Counted from the stretch's first letter, positions 8,137 to 15,603 are shown. The stretch: 23,209 bases of DNA from Candidatus Zixiibacteriota bacterium (GCA_020341875.1 CP070839.1:1788626-1811834), one strand, 5' to 3'. Translations and numbers: made by a program. The notes: generated by a model from the sequence alone, not told the origin.

Positions 8137-8341
8137 TTTCTCTCACGCCCTCGAACAGGGTCTTTCTTTCATCTCATGCAAAAAGAGCATACGCTCTCAA
8201 TCTCTCAAAATTGGGCCCCGCAGCCTCAGGTGGAATCAGGATCTTTTCCTGAGCGGAAGAGAGGGGAGATTCGACCAGGGAGAGGCGCCGACACACTTTC
8301 TGGAAAGAACTGTATGTTGTCAACAATCAGAGAAAAGGAAG

Positions 8342-9076
8342 CTACTTCTTCCGGGAGATCAAGATCATGCGGGGCGAGTCTATGCTGTACTCCATGAAAT
8401 CGAAATCTCCGTAAACCGATTCTAAGACGAATCCGGCCCGATTGAGCAGGTTCAGCATCTCTGCGAAGGAGAATAACTTCAGAGAAAAGGAATGCTGCGC
8501 TCTTTTTCCGTTTTCAAAGATGAGGGTGCGGGTGCTTTCCCATCGGCTGGTGAACAGATCAAAGAAGTTGTCCTCCAGCATGATGAAATCCTTGTCCGGA
8601 CGCCAGGTTCTACGCTGAAAGCCGCGGATCAGGCGTTCCCGGTTTGTCAGGTCTAAAAGGAAGAGCCCATTCTTCTTCAAGGCCTTGCACACTCCCTTTA
8701 GTACCTTGAGATCATCCCTCTCCTTTTCGAAATATCCGAAGGAGGTGAAGACGTTAACCACCGCGTCGAAGCGACCCTCAAAGGGGAGCTTTCTCATGTC
8801 GCCCTTTATGAATCTTATCTTCAGCCCCAGGGCGGCGGCGTCCATCTTGGCTTTCTTCAGGAAGAAATCAGACAGATCATACCCGGTGACGGTAAAGCCC
8901 TTCTGTGCCAGTTCAATGGAATGCCTGCCGTAACCGCAACAAAGGTCCAGAATCCGGGCCTTGGATTTGAGATTCATCATCTTGAGGATGGAGTCCACCT
9001 CCCTGGAGGTCCTCTTCTCCAACTCCTCGTAAACCTTCACGTAATTTTCATCAAAGAATTTCTGCCACCAATACAT
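8342..9076 (-). CDS. Class I SAM-dependent methyltransferase
   Basis: A 244-aa protein with the Rossmann methyltransferase core: motif I ILDLCCGYGRHS (42-53) for SAM binding, the acidic end of strand 2 in GYDLS (Asp67), motif GDMRKLPF (92-99), and DAVVNVFTSFGYF (104-116) in the position of motif IV. The combination of LDLCCGYGRH and a FTSFGYF stretch is common in small bacterial methyltransferases of the Methyltransf_25/11 type with unknown, usually small-molecule, substrates. Start at ATG 9074-9076; ribosome site is weak. It follows the agmatinase-family gene by 83 nt of AT-rich repeat and precedes mfd by about 300 nt. Co-transcription with the polyamine genes is possible, but nothing in the sequence identifies the substrate. 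Confidence 0.88.
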   Translation of the reverse strand: MYWWQKFFDENYVKVYEELEKRTSREVDSILKMMNLKSKARILDLCCGYGRHSIELAQKGFTVTGYDLSDFFLKKAKMDAAALGLKIRFIKGDMRKLPFEGRFDAVVNVFTSFGYFEKERDDLKVLKGVCKALKKNGLFLLDLTNRERLIRGFQRRTWRPDKDFIMLEDNFFDLFTSRWESTRTLIFENGKRAQHSFSLKLFSFAEMLNLLNRAGFVLESVYGDFDFMEYSIDSPRMILISRKK

Positions 9077-9099
9077 GCGCTTCGCTAAATTAAAAGTTT

Positions 9100-9180
9100 A
9101 AAAAGCAAAATGCAAAATTAAACCTCGGCTTCCTGATGTCAATTTTGAATTTCGAATTGTCACTTCGAACTTTGCTTTTT
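9100..9180. repeat. AT-rich inverted-repeat segment invading the agmatinase-family gene 3' end
   Basis: AAAAAGCAAA (9100-9109) and TTTGCTTTTT (9171-9180) form 10-bp inverted arms around 61 nt of AT-rich sequence, with smaller CAATT/AATTG arms inside. Base composition differs sharply from the flanking genes. The right arm lies within the agmatinase-family reading frame and encodes its Lys-rich C-terminus and stop. Confidence 0.5.
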
Positions 9181-10122
9181 CAATTTTGAAACTGCCTCGC
9201 CGTCGACCTCTCCCTTTTTGGCGACCATGTAACCTATGATCCTGTAAATCAGCTTGGCCGCCAGAAAATCGGGTGCCACCAGACCGGGTATAGGACATAG
9301 TTCAACCAAGTCGAATCCCACCACATTCTTCCTGCTCACTACTTCTCTCAGGAAATCCAGGGTCTCGTACCACAGAAACCCGCCGGGCTCTGGAGTCCCC
9401 ACCGAGGGCATGATGGAGGGATCAAGAAAATCCATATCCAGGGTGAGATAAACGTCCGGGCCGAGTCTCTCGAGCACAGCCTCATTCCGTTGGTCGAGAT
9501 TTGTCAGGTCCCGGTCAAAGAAGATGTCGGTTTTGTTCTGCTGGATGAATTCATGTTCTTCTCTGCTGACATTTCTGACCCCCACACCCACAAATGGGCA
9601 TATCTCACCGATTCTGCGCATGACACAGGCATGGCTGTATTTGTTCTCCTGATAGGTGTCTCTTAAGTCGGCGTGCGCATCCAGCTGCAGGACGCAGAGG
9701 TTGGGATATTTCTCCCGGAAGGCCTTGACCGCTCCGATGCTGATTGTATGCTCTCCGCCGATCATCACTACTTTTTTCCCATCATTGAGGAGCTTGCCAA
9801 TGACCTCACCTATACTCTCAAGCATTCCCTGAGGCCCGGCGGCGGTCATCTCCAACGGGATCAGGGTGCAGATGCCGGCCTGGCAGGCTTCTAACTTTAG
9901 CTCTTCGTCGAAAGTCTCCACCTCCTGCGAGGCGGCGATGATGGCATCGGGTGCATGCTTGGTCCCCACCTGATAGGTGGTGGTCTGTTCGTAAGGAACC
10001 GGAAGAACCACGAATTCCGATCTCTCGTATTTGGCCAGCTCAGAGGAAAGCCCGAGAAAAGTATGGGGATGAGAGCTAATTTGGGTCAAATCTATCCTCG
10101 ATGAATTGCTGAAATGGTTCAT
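9160..10122 (-). CDS. speB: Agmatinase / ureohydrolase family protein
   Basis: A 320-aa arginase-superfamily enzyme expected to hydrolyse agmatine to putrescine and urea with a di-manganese centre. Metal-ligand motifs are complete: GGEHT (His125), LDAHADLRD (Asp148, His150, Asp152), and LDMDFLDPS (Asp229, Asp231), plus Glu274 in FDLVELCP for the guanidinium group. YSHACVMRR at 162-170 and SVGTPEPGG at 240-248 resemble agmatinases from archaea and deep bacterial branches rather than arginases. The start ATG overlaps the stop of the upstream arginine decarboxylase by 4 nt (ATGA), so the two are translationally coupled and form a two-step arginine-to-putrescine pathway. An N1-aminopropylagmatine ureohydrolase role is an alternative. 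The last residues (KLKKQSSK) are encoded by an AT-rich repeat. Confidence 0.9.
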   Translation of the reverse strand: MNHFSNSSRIDLTQISSHPHTFLGLSSELAKYERSEFVVLPVPYEQTTTYQVGTKHAPDAIIAASQEVETFDEELKLEACQAGICTLIPLEMTAAGPQGMLESIGEVIGKLLNDGKKVVMIGGEHTISIGAVKAFREKYPNLCVLQLDAHADLRDTYQENKYSHACVMRRIGEICPFVGVGVRNVSREEHEFIQQNKTDIFFDRDLTNLDQRNEAVLERLGPDVYLTLDMDFLDPSIMPSVGTPEPGGFLWYETLDFLREVVSRKNVVGFDLVELCPIPGLVAPDFLAAKLIYRIIGYMVAKKGEVDGEAVSKLKKQSSK

Positions 10123-10670
10123 GCCGGCACGAAGAGCGCGGCGGCCACCACCGAAGTCCAGAGTCCGTATTTATCCCCTTGTGCCGATTGGGTCACATTG
10201 GTGGTGCGCACGATCCCGCCGGAGATTTTCCATATCTCCTTCCTCTCGTCCCAGCTTCTGTCTACGTCGAAGTCGATCCCCAAGGTGGTGGCGAGCATGG
10301 TGGCGGCCAGGTCCTCGGCGTAATCTCCCGCCTTTTTGAATGTCTGCCCAAAAGCCTTGTGCTCAGCTAAATAGCCGTACTTTGTCTTGTCGTTGGGGAT
10401 CGCTATCCCCACCGACGCAGAGACCAAACGGTTGGGCTCGTTGGTGGAGTTGGAGCTCATCACGGTGAAAACCACCTGCCCGTCCCGTAGGTACTTAAGC
10501 CCCCTGCTTCTGGAAAGCATTTTACATCCCGGAGGAAAGATGCTGGAGACCCGCACCAGATTGAAATTGGCGATCCTGGCATTTCTCAGCGCCAACTCGA
10601 AGCTGGAGAGCTGTTCCCTGTGTTTGCCCACCCCTTTGGTGAGAAAAAGCATTTTCGGAACGATAATCAT
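10119..10670 (-). CDS. pdaD: Pyruvoyl-dependent arginine decarboxylase
   Basis: A 183-aa protein that decarboxylates arginine to agmatine using a pyruvoyl group made by self-cleavage. The motif VSSIFPPGCK (41-50) carries the Ser42-Ser43 pair where the family proenzyme splits into beta and alpha chains; Ser43 would become the pyruvoyl. STNEPNRLVSASVGIA (about 77-92) and the GIDFD region later in the chain are also characteristic. Length matches PvlArgDC enzymes (about 165-195 aa). I start at ATG 10668-10670 because GGGAGGAAGAG lies just upstream and the MIIVPK start fits the family; a longer frame to 10751 lacks both. It overlaps the agmatinase-family gene by 4 nt and is the first gene of that pair. 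Confidence 0.93.
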   Translation of the reverse strand: MIIVPKMLFLTKGVGKHREQLSSFELALRNARIANFNLVRVSSIFPPGCKMLSRSRGLKYLRDGQVVFTVMSSNSTNEPNRLVSASVGIAIPNDKTKYGYLAEHKAFGQTFKKAGDYAEDLAATMLATTLGIDFDVDRSWDERKEIWKISGGIVRTTNVTQSAQGDKYGLWTSVVAAALFVPA

Positions 10671-10722
10671 CTCTTCCCTCCTTCCTTCGAAAAGGATGAT
10701 CAGCTTCCTTCTAAGCTGGGGA

Positions 10723-10751
10723 AAAATATGTGATTGGAGTTCAAAAGGCAA
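10723..10751 (-). promoter_or_regulatory. Possible promoter for the polyamine gene pair
   Basis: On the minus strand TTGCCT (10746-10751) and TATTTT (10723-10728) are 17 nt apart, about 53-81 nt before the decarboxylase ATG. A 6-bp hairpin (CAGCTT/AAGCTG, 10701-10718) lies in the implied leader. Weak boxes, so only a candidate. Confidence 0.3.
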
Positions 10752-10809
10752 TAGCTAAAATGAGAAAATGTACTCCGCCGTGCAGAGGCCACCCGGACTG
10801 ATGGGGCCG

Positions 10810-10860
10810 CCGGGATTGTATCCCGGTGGAGCCTGTTCGGGATGCAATGCCGAACGGCTC
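10810..10860. repeat. Two adjacent hairpins
   Basis: CCGGGAT/ATCCCGG (7 bp, TGT loop, 10810-10826) is followed directly by GAGCC-T-GTTCGG ... CCGAAC-GGCTC (11 bp with one bulged T, 9-nt loop, 10829-10860). Both are perfect apart from the bulge. Function unknown; structured RNA or part of the repeat cluster. Confidence 0.6.
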
Positions 10861-10869
10861 GTTGCCAAG

Positions 10870-10934
10870 ATCTCACCCTCCCTTCTATTCCCTCCCATGA
10901 AGGTGTGAACCGTACGGTTCACACCAAGGGAGGG
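10870..10934. repeat. Composite hairpin unit, copy A (palindromic centre)
   Basis: Begins with a 28-nt block (10870-10897) that recurs at 11009-11036 with a single mismatch. Outer arms CCCTCCC (10890-10896) and GGGAGGG (10928-10934) enclose the 24-nt palindrome at 10902-10925 (GGTGTGAACC, GTAC, GGTTCACACC), which is copy 3 of the palindrome family seen at 942 and 1374. Confidence 0.7.
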
Positions 10935-11008
10935 AGGGCCTGCTCCCTCTCCCTTTCATGGGAGAGGGTTAGGGAGAGGGTGATTCAAAGGAACGCAGAG
11001 AAAGACAC

Positions 11009-11070
11009 ATCTCACCCTCCCTTTTATTCCCTCCCACTTGTGGTGAGCTTGTCGAACCATGAAGGGAGGG
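11009..11070. repeat. Composite hairpin unit, copy B (different centre)
   Basis: Same 28-nt opening block and same outer arms (CCCTCCC 11029-11035, GGGAGGG 11064-11070) as copy A, but the centre is GGTGAGCTTGTCGAACC (11042-11058), which resembles the reverse complement of 8082-8099 in the mfd-associated element. The module therefore keeps its frame while swapping the insert. Confidence 0.7.
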
Positions 11071-11225
11071 AAGAGTGACCCCTCGCGCGCAATGACGGAA
11101 AAGAAGAGATGATTCTCCCACCGTATGGGGGATCAACATGACAGAATCAAGCTTGTAGCCGGATGGGTCAAGAAGACTCTCTCTGAGGGTAGGGCTTCGC
11201 TGATAGTGGCAACTCAGGCGAGAGG

Positions 11226-13121
11226 TTACAGCCCGCAGGGGGGCGATCCGCCTTTGTAGAGGTAGTTTACCAGGTACACGATGTCTCCGACATCGACGTT
11301 TTCGTCCCGGTTGCAATCCCCTGACTCGGTGGGGAGTGGCTCGGTTCCGTTCTTGTACAGGTAGTTCACCAGATAGACCACGTCTCCCACATTTATCACC
11401 TCATCCCGGTTGGCATCGCCGCATAGGTAGGTGCACAAGACCACCGACTGGGTGTCGGCATGAAAAGGGTCCTCCACTATCACGGTGAACCCTTCAATCA
11501 GGGCACTATCGGGGACTTCTCCAAATAGCGTATCGTCCTGAACCGAGCACCAGGAGGGGACGTTAAGATAGGTGATTTGATGAACCGTATCGTCGGGATC
11601 ATAGATCTCCGGGTAGTAATTGAGGGTCTCGTATGTGGCACAGACAAAGGAATCAGGAGAGACGATCTGAGGTGGGACGTTCTCCCCGGTGATGTGGAAC
11701 AGGTGGGCGCCCGGAGCACCGATGAACGGATGGGTTACAACCCGACCGGAGCTGTCCGCGGCCTTAACGTAGTACGCGATCTCCGTTCCCGGCGGCTGGG
11801 CCGGAATGTAGGCATAGAATGAATCAGACTTTGAGGTGGCCTGAAGGTGCGCGGTGTCGAACGGGGAAGAGTCGATGCTGTAGTAAACCAGAAGTGACTC
11901 CGGGATCAGGCCGGTGTTGCTGTGATCCTCGATCTCCACTGAGACCAAGTAATCGTGATCGTAGACCTCGGAATCAAAGAGAGGAACATGATCGACGAAA
12001 AGCATGTAACGGTCGGTTACTCCCATCACGCGGCAGTGGATGGCGTCGTTATCGTACCAGGAGCCGTAGAATCCCAGTACCTCATAACCGGGCATGGCTT
12101 GTTCATAAACCTGCAGCGCGCTGTCGTCCCAGGAACTGCTGAAGATGGGCACGAATACTTTGTCGTTTAAGATGATGGAGTTGGTGTATGCTGTCCCGTA
12201 CGGGCAATAGACCCGCACGATGGTGTAGGGTCTTCCCCAGGCGCTGGTCTTGGTGGCCAGGAAGTCGGCCCTGGCGTTGAGAAGATCGTAACTGGGATGT
12301 CCGGGAGAAACGTCCTTTATCAGGATGGTCGTCGGATCCAGGAACTTCGCCCAGCAATCTATGTGGTGGATTCCGCCGGACTCGATATACTCCAGGACGG
12401 TGTAATCATTCCCCACGTAGTCCTTCATCATGGCATCCACATCTCTGGGTGCCATCCCCGGATTTTCGTCATAAACCAGCCGGGTGGACATTGACATGCC
12501 CAAACCGTCCGACATGTGGTTTCCGCCGGTGTGCTCCAGAGCCATCCCGTACACCGGGACGCCCCACTCATTGCCGATGACTCCAGGTATCACGTCATCA
12601 TCCGGGCGGGGGCGGTTGTAGACGTGGTCGACGATCCCGTAACTGCCCGCCCCGTCGAAGATGAACCAGGGCCCGTAATCCCTGGTCCAGATGGTGTTGG
12701 TGGGAGCGATTATGAAGAAGGCGTTAGCCATGTTGACGCCGCCGCTTGAGTAAGTGGAGGTGGCGGAGGCCTGCTGTGAGGAATTAGCAACAATGGTGTA
12801 GACCTCCAGATCCTCAGACATCTCCGCGATGAGGGAGACGGGAATTCCAAGCGGCCATCTTATTATGGCCCCGGTCATCGGTTCCCATTCGGCCGGGTTT
12901 CTCGGCGGCCCGACCGGCGGAGCAGTGCTCCGGTGGCCGATCCCGATCTCATCCAGACGGCTCATCTCCTCCGGAGTAAGCTCGATGGGCAGGGATTTCA
13001 TCCTCCCGTACGCCTCGATCTTAGCTTGCAGATCCGCGGTCTGGTTTTCATCAGAGAGATTATGAGCCGCGGCAGATACGGCAAGCGCAAGAATCAAACC
13101 CAGCAGACAGAATATTCTCAT
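11226..13121 (-). CDS. Secreted peptidylarginine deiminase-like protein (PAD_porph) with Ig-like and dockerin domains
   Basis: A 631-aa exported protein. Signal peptide 1-19; guanidine-modifying catalytic domain about 75-380 with WTRDYGPW (Asp148), NRPRP (Arg170, Arg172), HHIDCW (His253, Asp255), YTNS (Asn314) and IHCRVMG (Cys363, nucleophile). An Ig-like domain follows (about 385-478), then a putative-Ig segment (about 483-562), then a two-repeat dockerin type I domain (567-628: GDANRDEVINVGDVVYLVNYL and a second copy). As I recall the Porphyromonas PAD residues (D130, R152, R154, H236, D238, N297, C351), spacing matches nearly one for one, including the two arginines that bind the carboxylate of C-terminal arginine substrates. 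That argues for a peptidylarginine deiminase rather than an agmatine deiminase. Start ATG 13119-13121 has AAAGGA upstream and a promoter at 13205-13232. Confidence 0.85.
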   Translation of the reverse strand: MRIFCLLGLILALAVSAAAHNLSDENQTADLQAKIEAYGRMKSLPIELTPEEMSRLDEIGIGHRSTAPPVGPPRNPAEWEPMTGAIIRWPLGIPVSLIAEMSEDLEVYTIVANSSQQASATSTYSSGGVNMANAFFIIAPTNTIWTRDYGPWFIFDGAGSYGIVDHVYNRPRPDDDVIPGVIGNEWGVPVYGMALEHTGGNHMSDGLGMSMSTRLVYDENPGMAPRDVDAMMKDYVGNDYTVLEYIESGGIHHIDCWAKFLDPTTILIKDVSPGHPSYDLLNARADFLATKTSAWGRPYTIVRVYCPYGTAYTNSIILNDKVFVPIFSSSWDDSALQVYEQAMPGYEVLGFYGSWYDNDAIHCRVMGVTDRYMLFVDHVPLFDSEVYDHDYLVSVEIEDHSNTGLIPESLLVYYSIDSSPFDTAHLQATSKSDSFYAYIPAQPPGTEIAYYVKAADSSGRVVTHPFIGAPGAHLFHITGENVPPQIVSPDSFVCATYETLNYYPEIYDPDDTVHQITYLNVPSWCSVQDDTLFGEVPDSALIEGFTVIVEDPFHADTQSVVLCTYLCGDANRDEVINVGDVVYLVNYLYKNGTEPLPTESGDCNRDENVDVGDIVYLVNYLYKGGSPPCGL

Positions 13122-13204
13122 TTCGGTCCTTTGCGTGATGCCTCCGGTGAGCTCAAGAGACTCATCGCCTCAGCTCGAAGAAGCGACCGTCTCGTCTATT
13201 ATTT

Positions 13205-13232
13205 AATATAATCTGGAAGCGTATTTTTGCAA
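13205..13232 (-). promoter_or_regulatory. Promoter for the deiminase gene
   Basis: On the minus strand TTGCAA (13227-13232) and TATATT (13205-13210) with a 16-nt spacer, in the AT-rich part of the divergent gap, leaving a leader of about 75-80 nt before the ATG at 13121. Confidence 0.5.
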
Positions 13233-13340
13233 GGAGAAAAGGTATAGAGAAGGTCTCAGAACACATACTTCTTACCTTGCGCAACCCCCTGAACAAATCC
13301 CGGTGGTCTCCACACGTGGGTTCGGCCTCCTGTTTTTCGC

Positions 13341-13368
13341 TTGACAAATCCGCTGGACATCATACATT
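13341..13368 (+). promoter_or_regulatory. Shared promoter cassette, copy 1
   Basis: Consensus TTGACA (13341-13346), 16-nt spacer beginning AATCCGCTGG, then TACATT (13363-13368). The spacer start and the T-rich stretch before the -35 box recur at 15767 and 20117. The downstream GGGTAGGG and ACCAACAAA are also partly shared with copy 2. It lies 118 nt before the ATG of the 705-aa protein. Confidence 0.7.
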
Positions 13369-13485
13369 GTTAATGGGTAGGGCAACCAACAAAGACAGTG
13401 CAGAGTTGCGCGATTTCTCGGACCACGGCGCTGTTCCCGGTGTGTCAGCGCGCGCCGAAAGACGCCCAGATCGGTAGGTGAAAAG

Positions 13486-15603
13486 ATGAATCTGAGAGTC
13501 CTTTTCAGGCATGTAGGAGTCTTGGTCCTGATAATGGTTCTCTTACGTTTTGGGGGTGATTCTGCCCCCGGTTCAGAGGCTCTAAAGGGAAAGAAGCCAG
13601 CCAAGAGTGCGGATGCGACCGTGACCACCCAGGAACCGTGTGACACCGCCCTCGAGATGATGATGGGATCCGCCGCGCCAGCCTATTACTGGAAGCAGCC
13701 GCCGCGCCATCCGTTCCTCAACATGCAGTTCGAGATGCCAGCAGATCACGGCGGGCGTCTGGACTACATAGAGCTCGTCTTTTACGAAGGTGGCAGTTCC
13801 GGGACTCCAGACCCGGACGCCTACGTGTGGCTATCTGATGGCTCATTCCCCTTAGACACCAAACCCCCGTCTCAGGCTATTGCTGAGTTTCACGTGGATT
13901 ACGAAGAGATAGTATGGTTTCCGGGCGGCACTTTTGTTCAGGCCTATCATCTGGGAATAGAATTCGATCCCGGTGAGCTATTTCATGTGGGAGTCTTCCA
14001 CGCCCTCGAGCCGGGGGACACATTGGCTCACCTGAGTGACGATGGGAGCACACCGAACGAACGTGCCAGTGCCTGGAGTGGTAAGGCCTGGGAAAGCTTG
14101 GCTCCCTACTTGTATAAGATGTACGTATGGATCTGTCCGTTTCCTGCCGAGTCCACCTTCACCATGAATGGCACGCCGAGTATCGGTTCTGCCACGCCGG
14201 GCGATCCGCCGACTAGTGTGTTCCAGGTACATCTCACCTCCATCTTAGGTTACCAGCTGCCTGTGACCTTGAGCCTTTTGAGCGTAAGCCCGGAGGAGAA
14301 CATTACCGCAACCTTCACTCCCAACGGGATTCCCCCTGGGTACACCTCGGAAGTTACGGTGACCGTGAATCCATCTGTACCTTACGGTGACTATGCCCTG
14401 ACTTTCGCAGCAATGGGCGGGGATGGGCAGACCAGGAGCTGTGACGTCACCTTAAGAGTCCAGCCACCGTACGACGAAGCGGAGGTGGACTTCTATCACG
14501 GCACGCAGAGGGCGACCAATTTCGGAGCCGTGGGAAACAGCCAGTCGGCGGAGAACTTCGTGTGGTATGGCGACAACTACCTGTTCGACGGCACCTTTCT
14601 CCTCGCAACCACCGACCCCGATCACATGGCGCTGGATATTTACGACTGCGAGCAGTGGGGCTGGGCCACAGCCGAACACCTCAACGTCTACTATGATCCC
14701 CAATATGACGCCAACATAGCTTTCGGAAATCTCTTCAGCGAAACCATTCCCGGTGAACACGACTCGACCTTTATTGTGGGCATTATGCAGGACTCTGTGG
14801 ATTTCTCCATCAAGATCAAGATTTTCTACAATCCGACCGAGACTGCCATCCCACAGCTTTATGCCGGCATGTTTGAAGACTGGGACGTAAGTGGTGGTCT
14901 CAGCAACTGGGTTGAAATGGACACACTCCACAACCTGATGTACACATATGATCCTGCCGATCCCTCCACAGCAGTTGGCATCATGACAGCTCCATTCTAT
15001 GACGGTCTGATGCACAGCATGATTGCGTTTGACGGCTTCCGAGAGATTCGGATCATCCCCGAGGGTTCATTCTGCTACGCCCCTTATGGCCCGACTAATC
15101 GAGACACTTTATTTGTTCTCATGACCGATCCCGACCCTCATTACAGATTCGCAGGCTGGCTCGACCCGGACCCCACCGACTACTGCCTCCTGACTACTTC
15201 TCCACCGTTCACATTAGAACCCGGAGATGGACATATCGAAATCTGGATCGATTTTGGCAGGGACCTTAACGATGGCATGACCTGGGAGCAGTGGTATCAC
15301 AAGGTCTTGAGATACGTCGGCTTTTACAGAGGAGACGTTAACCCACCCTATGGCGGGGAACGGTCCGTCCTGGATGTAGGCGACGTGATTCACCTGGTCA
15401 ACTACCTGTTCAAGACCGGCCCGGTGCCTTTTCCCTACCCGGATCAGGGGGACGTCAACGCTGACGGCGCAGCGGACTTGGGTGATCTGGTCTATCTGAT
15501 CAACTACCTCTACCGCGGTGGGCCTCCGCCTACCGACTACGTGCGCTTCATCCCCTCTTTTTGGAGCAGATCGAGCCTGTTTACGAATCCTAACTGGCAG
15601 TAG
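13486..15603 (+). CDS. Exported multi-domain dockerin protein (705 aa)
   Basis: Function unknown. Signal peptide about 1-28. A beta-rich domain follows (about 50-218: YYWKQPP, SSGTPDPDAYVWLSDG, FDPGELFHVG), then an Ig/Big-like domain (about 222-326, TSILGYQLPVTLSLLSVSP), a domain beginning FYHGTQRATNFGA (about 335-605), and a two-repeat dockerin (about 615-682: YRGDVNPPY ... GDVNADGAADLGDLVYLINYLYRGGPPP split over two calcium-loop motifs). Unusually, 23 residues continue after the dockerin (DYVRFIPSFWSR, SLF, NP, W). The whole protein from about residue 50 aligns with residues 635-1316 of the next gene, so the two are paralogues. ATG 13486-13488 follows GGTAGGTGA at normal spacing. Probably a cell-surface or matrix protein, by inference from the signal peptide and dockerin. 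Confidence 0.85.
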   Translation: MNLRVLFRHVGVLVLIMVLLRFGGDSAPGSEALKGKKPAKSADATVTTQEPCDTALEMMMGSAAPAYYWKQPPRHPFLNMQFEMPADHGGRLDYIELVFYEGGSSGTPDPDAYVWLSDGSFPLDTKPPSQAIAEFHVDYEEIVWFPGGTFVQAYHLGIEFDPGELFHVGVFHALEPGDTLAHLSDDGSTPNERASAWSGKAWESLAPYLYKMYVWICPFPAESTFTMNGTPSIGSATPGDPPTSVFQVHLTSILGYQLPVTLSLLSVSPEENITATFTPNGIPPGYTSEVTVTVNPSVPYGDYALTFAAMGGDGQTRSCDVTLRVQPPYDEAEVDFYHGTQRATNFGAVGNSQSAENFVWYGDNYLFDGTFLLATTDPDHMALDIYDCEQWGWATAEHLNVYYDPQYDANIAFGNLFSETIPGEHDSTFIVGIMQDSVDFSIKIKIFYNPTETAIPQLYAGMFEDWDVSGGLSNWVEMDTLHNLMYTYDPADPSTAVGIMTAPFYDGLMHSMIAFDGFREIRIIPEGSFCYAPYGPTNRDTLFVLMTDPDPHYRFAGWLDPDPTDYCLLTTSPPFTLEPGDGHIEIWIDFGRDLNDGMTWEQWYHKVLRYVGFYRGDVNPPYGGERSVLDVGDVIHLVNYLFKTGPVPFPYPDQGDVNADGAADLGDLVYLINYLYRGGPPPTDYVRFIPSFWSRSSLFTNPNWQ

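Larger units (their letters stand above)
10752..11225. other. Gene-free repeat-rich gap
   Basis: About 470 nt between the deiminase stop and the polyamine promoter region, with no credible gene. It is packed with inverted repeats, described separately: two stacked hairpins (10810-10860), a hairpin unit with a palindromic centre (10870-10934), a 9-bp CCCTCTCCC/GGGAGAGGG stem with a 6-nt loop (10945-10968), and a second copy of the hairpin unit with a different centre (11009-11070). Bases 11071-11225 show nothing recognisable. No T-run follows any stem, so I do not call a terminator. Confidence 0.7.
13122..13485. other. Divergent intergenic region with two outward promoters
   Basis: About 364 nt separating the minus-strand block from the plus-strand exported-protein block. 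It holds a minus-strand promoter (13205-13232) and the first copy of the plus-strand promoter cassette (13341-13368). Its plus-strand leader contains a 6-bp hairpin GCGCTG/CAGCGC (13428-13451) ending about 35 nt before the next start codon. No gene is credible here. Confidence 0.7.

Noticed and set aside
10671..10751. Longer start for the arginine decarboxylase
   Set aside because: The extra 27 residues lack family similarity and the strong GGGAGG site lies just before the ATG at 10670.
10945..10968. Intrinsic terminator at the CCCTCTCCC/GGGAGAGGG stem
   Set aside because: No T-run on either strand after the stem; it looks like part of the repeat cluster.
10842..11078. Plus-strand open frame of 78 codons in the repeat-rich gap
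   Set aside because: It is a translation of the repeats themselves (the peptide includes LSLSWERVRERV and LSNHE, typical products of such repeats); no ribosome site, no domain.
11226..13121. Agmatine deiminase as the name for the secreted deiminase
   Set aside because: The signal peptide, Ig-like domain, dockerin and the NRPRP arginines fit peptidylarginine deiminase better; proximity to arginine decarboxylase is not enough.
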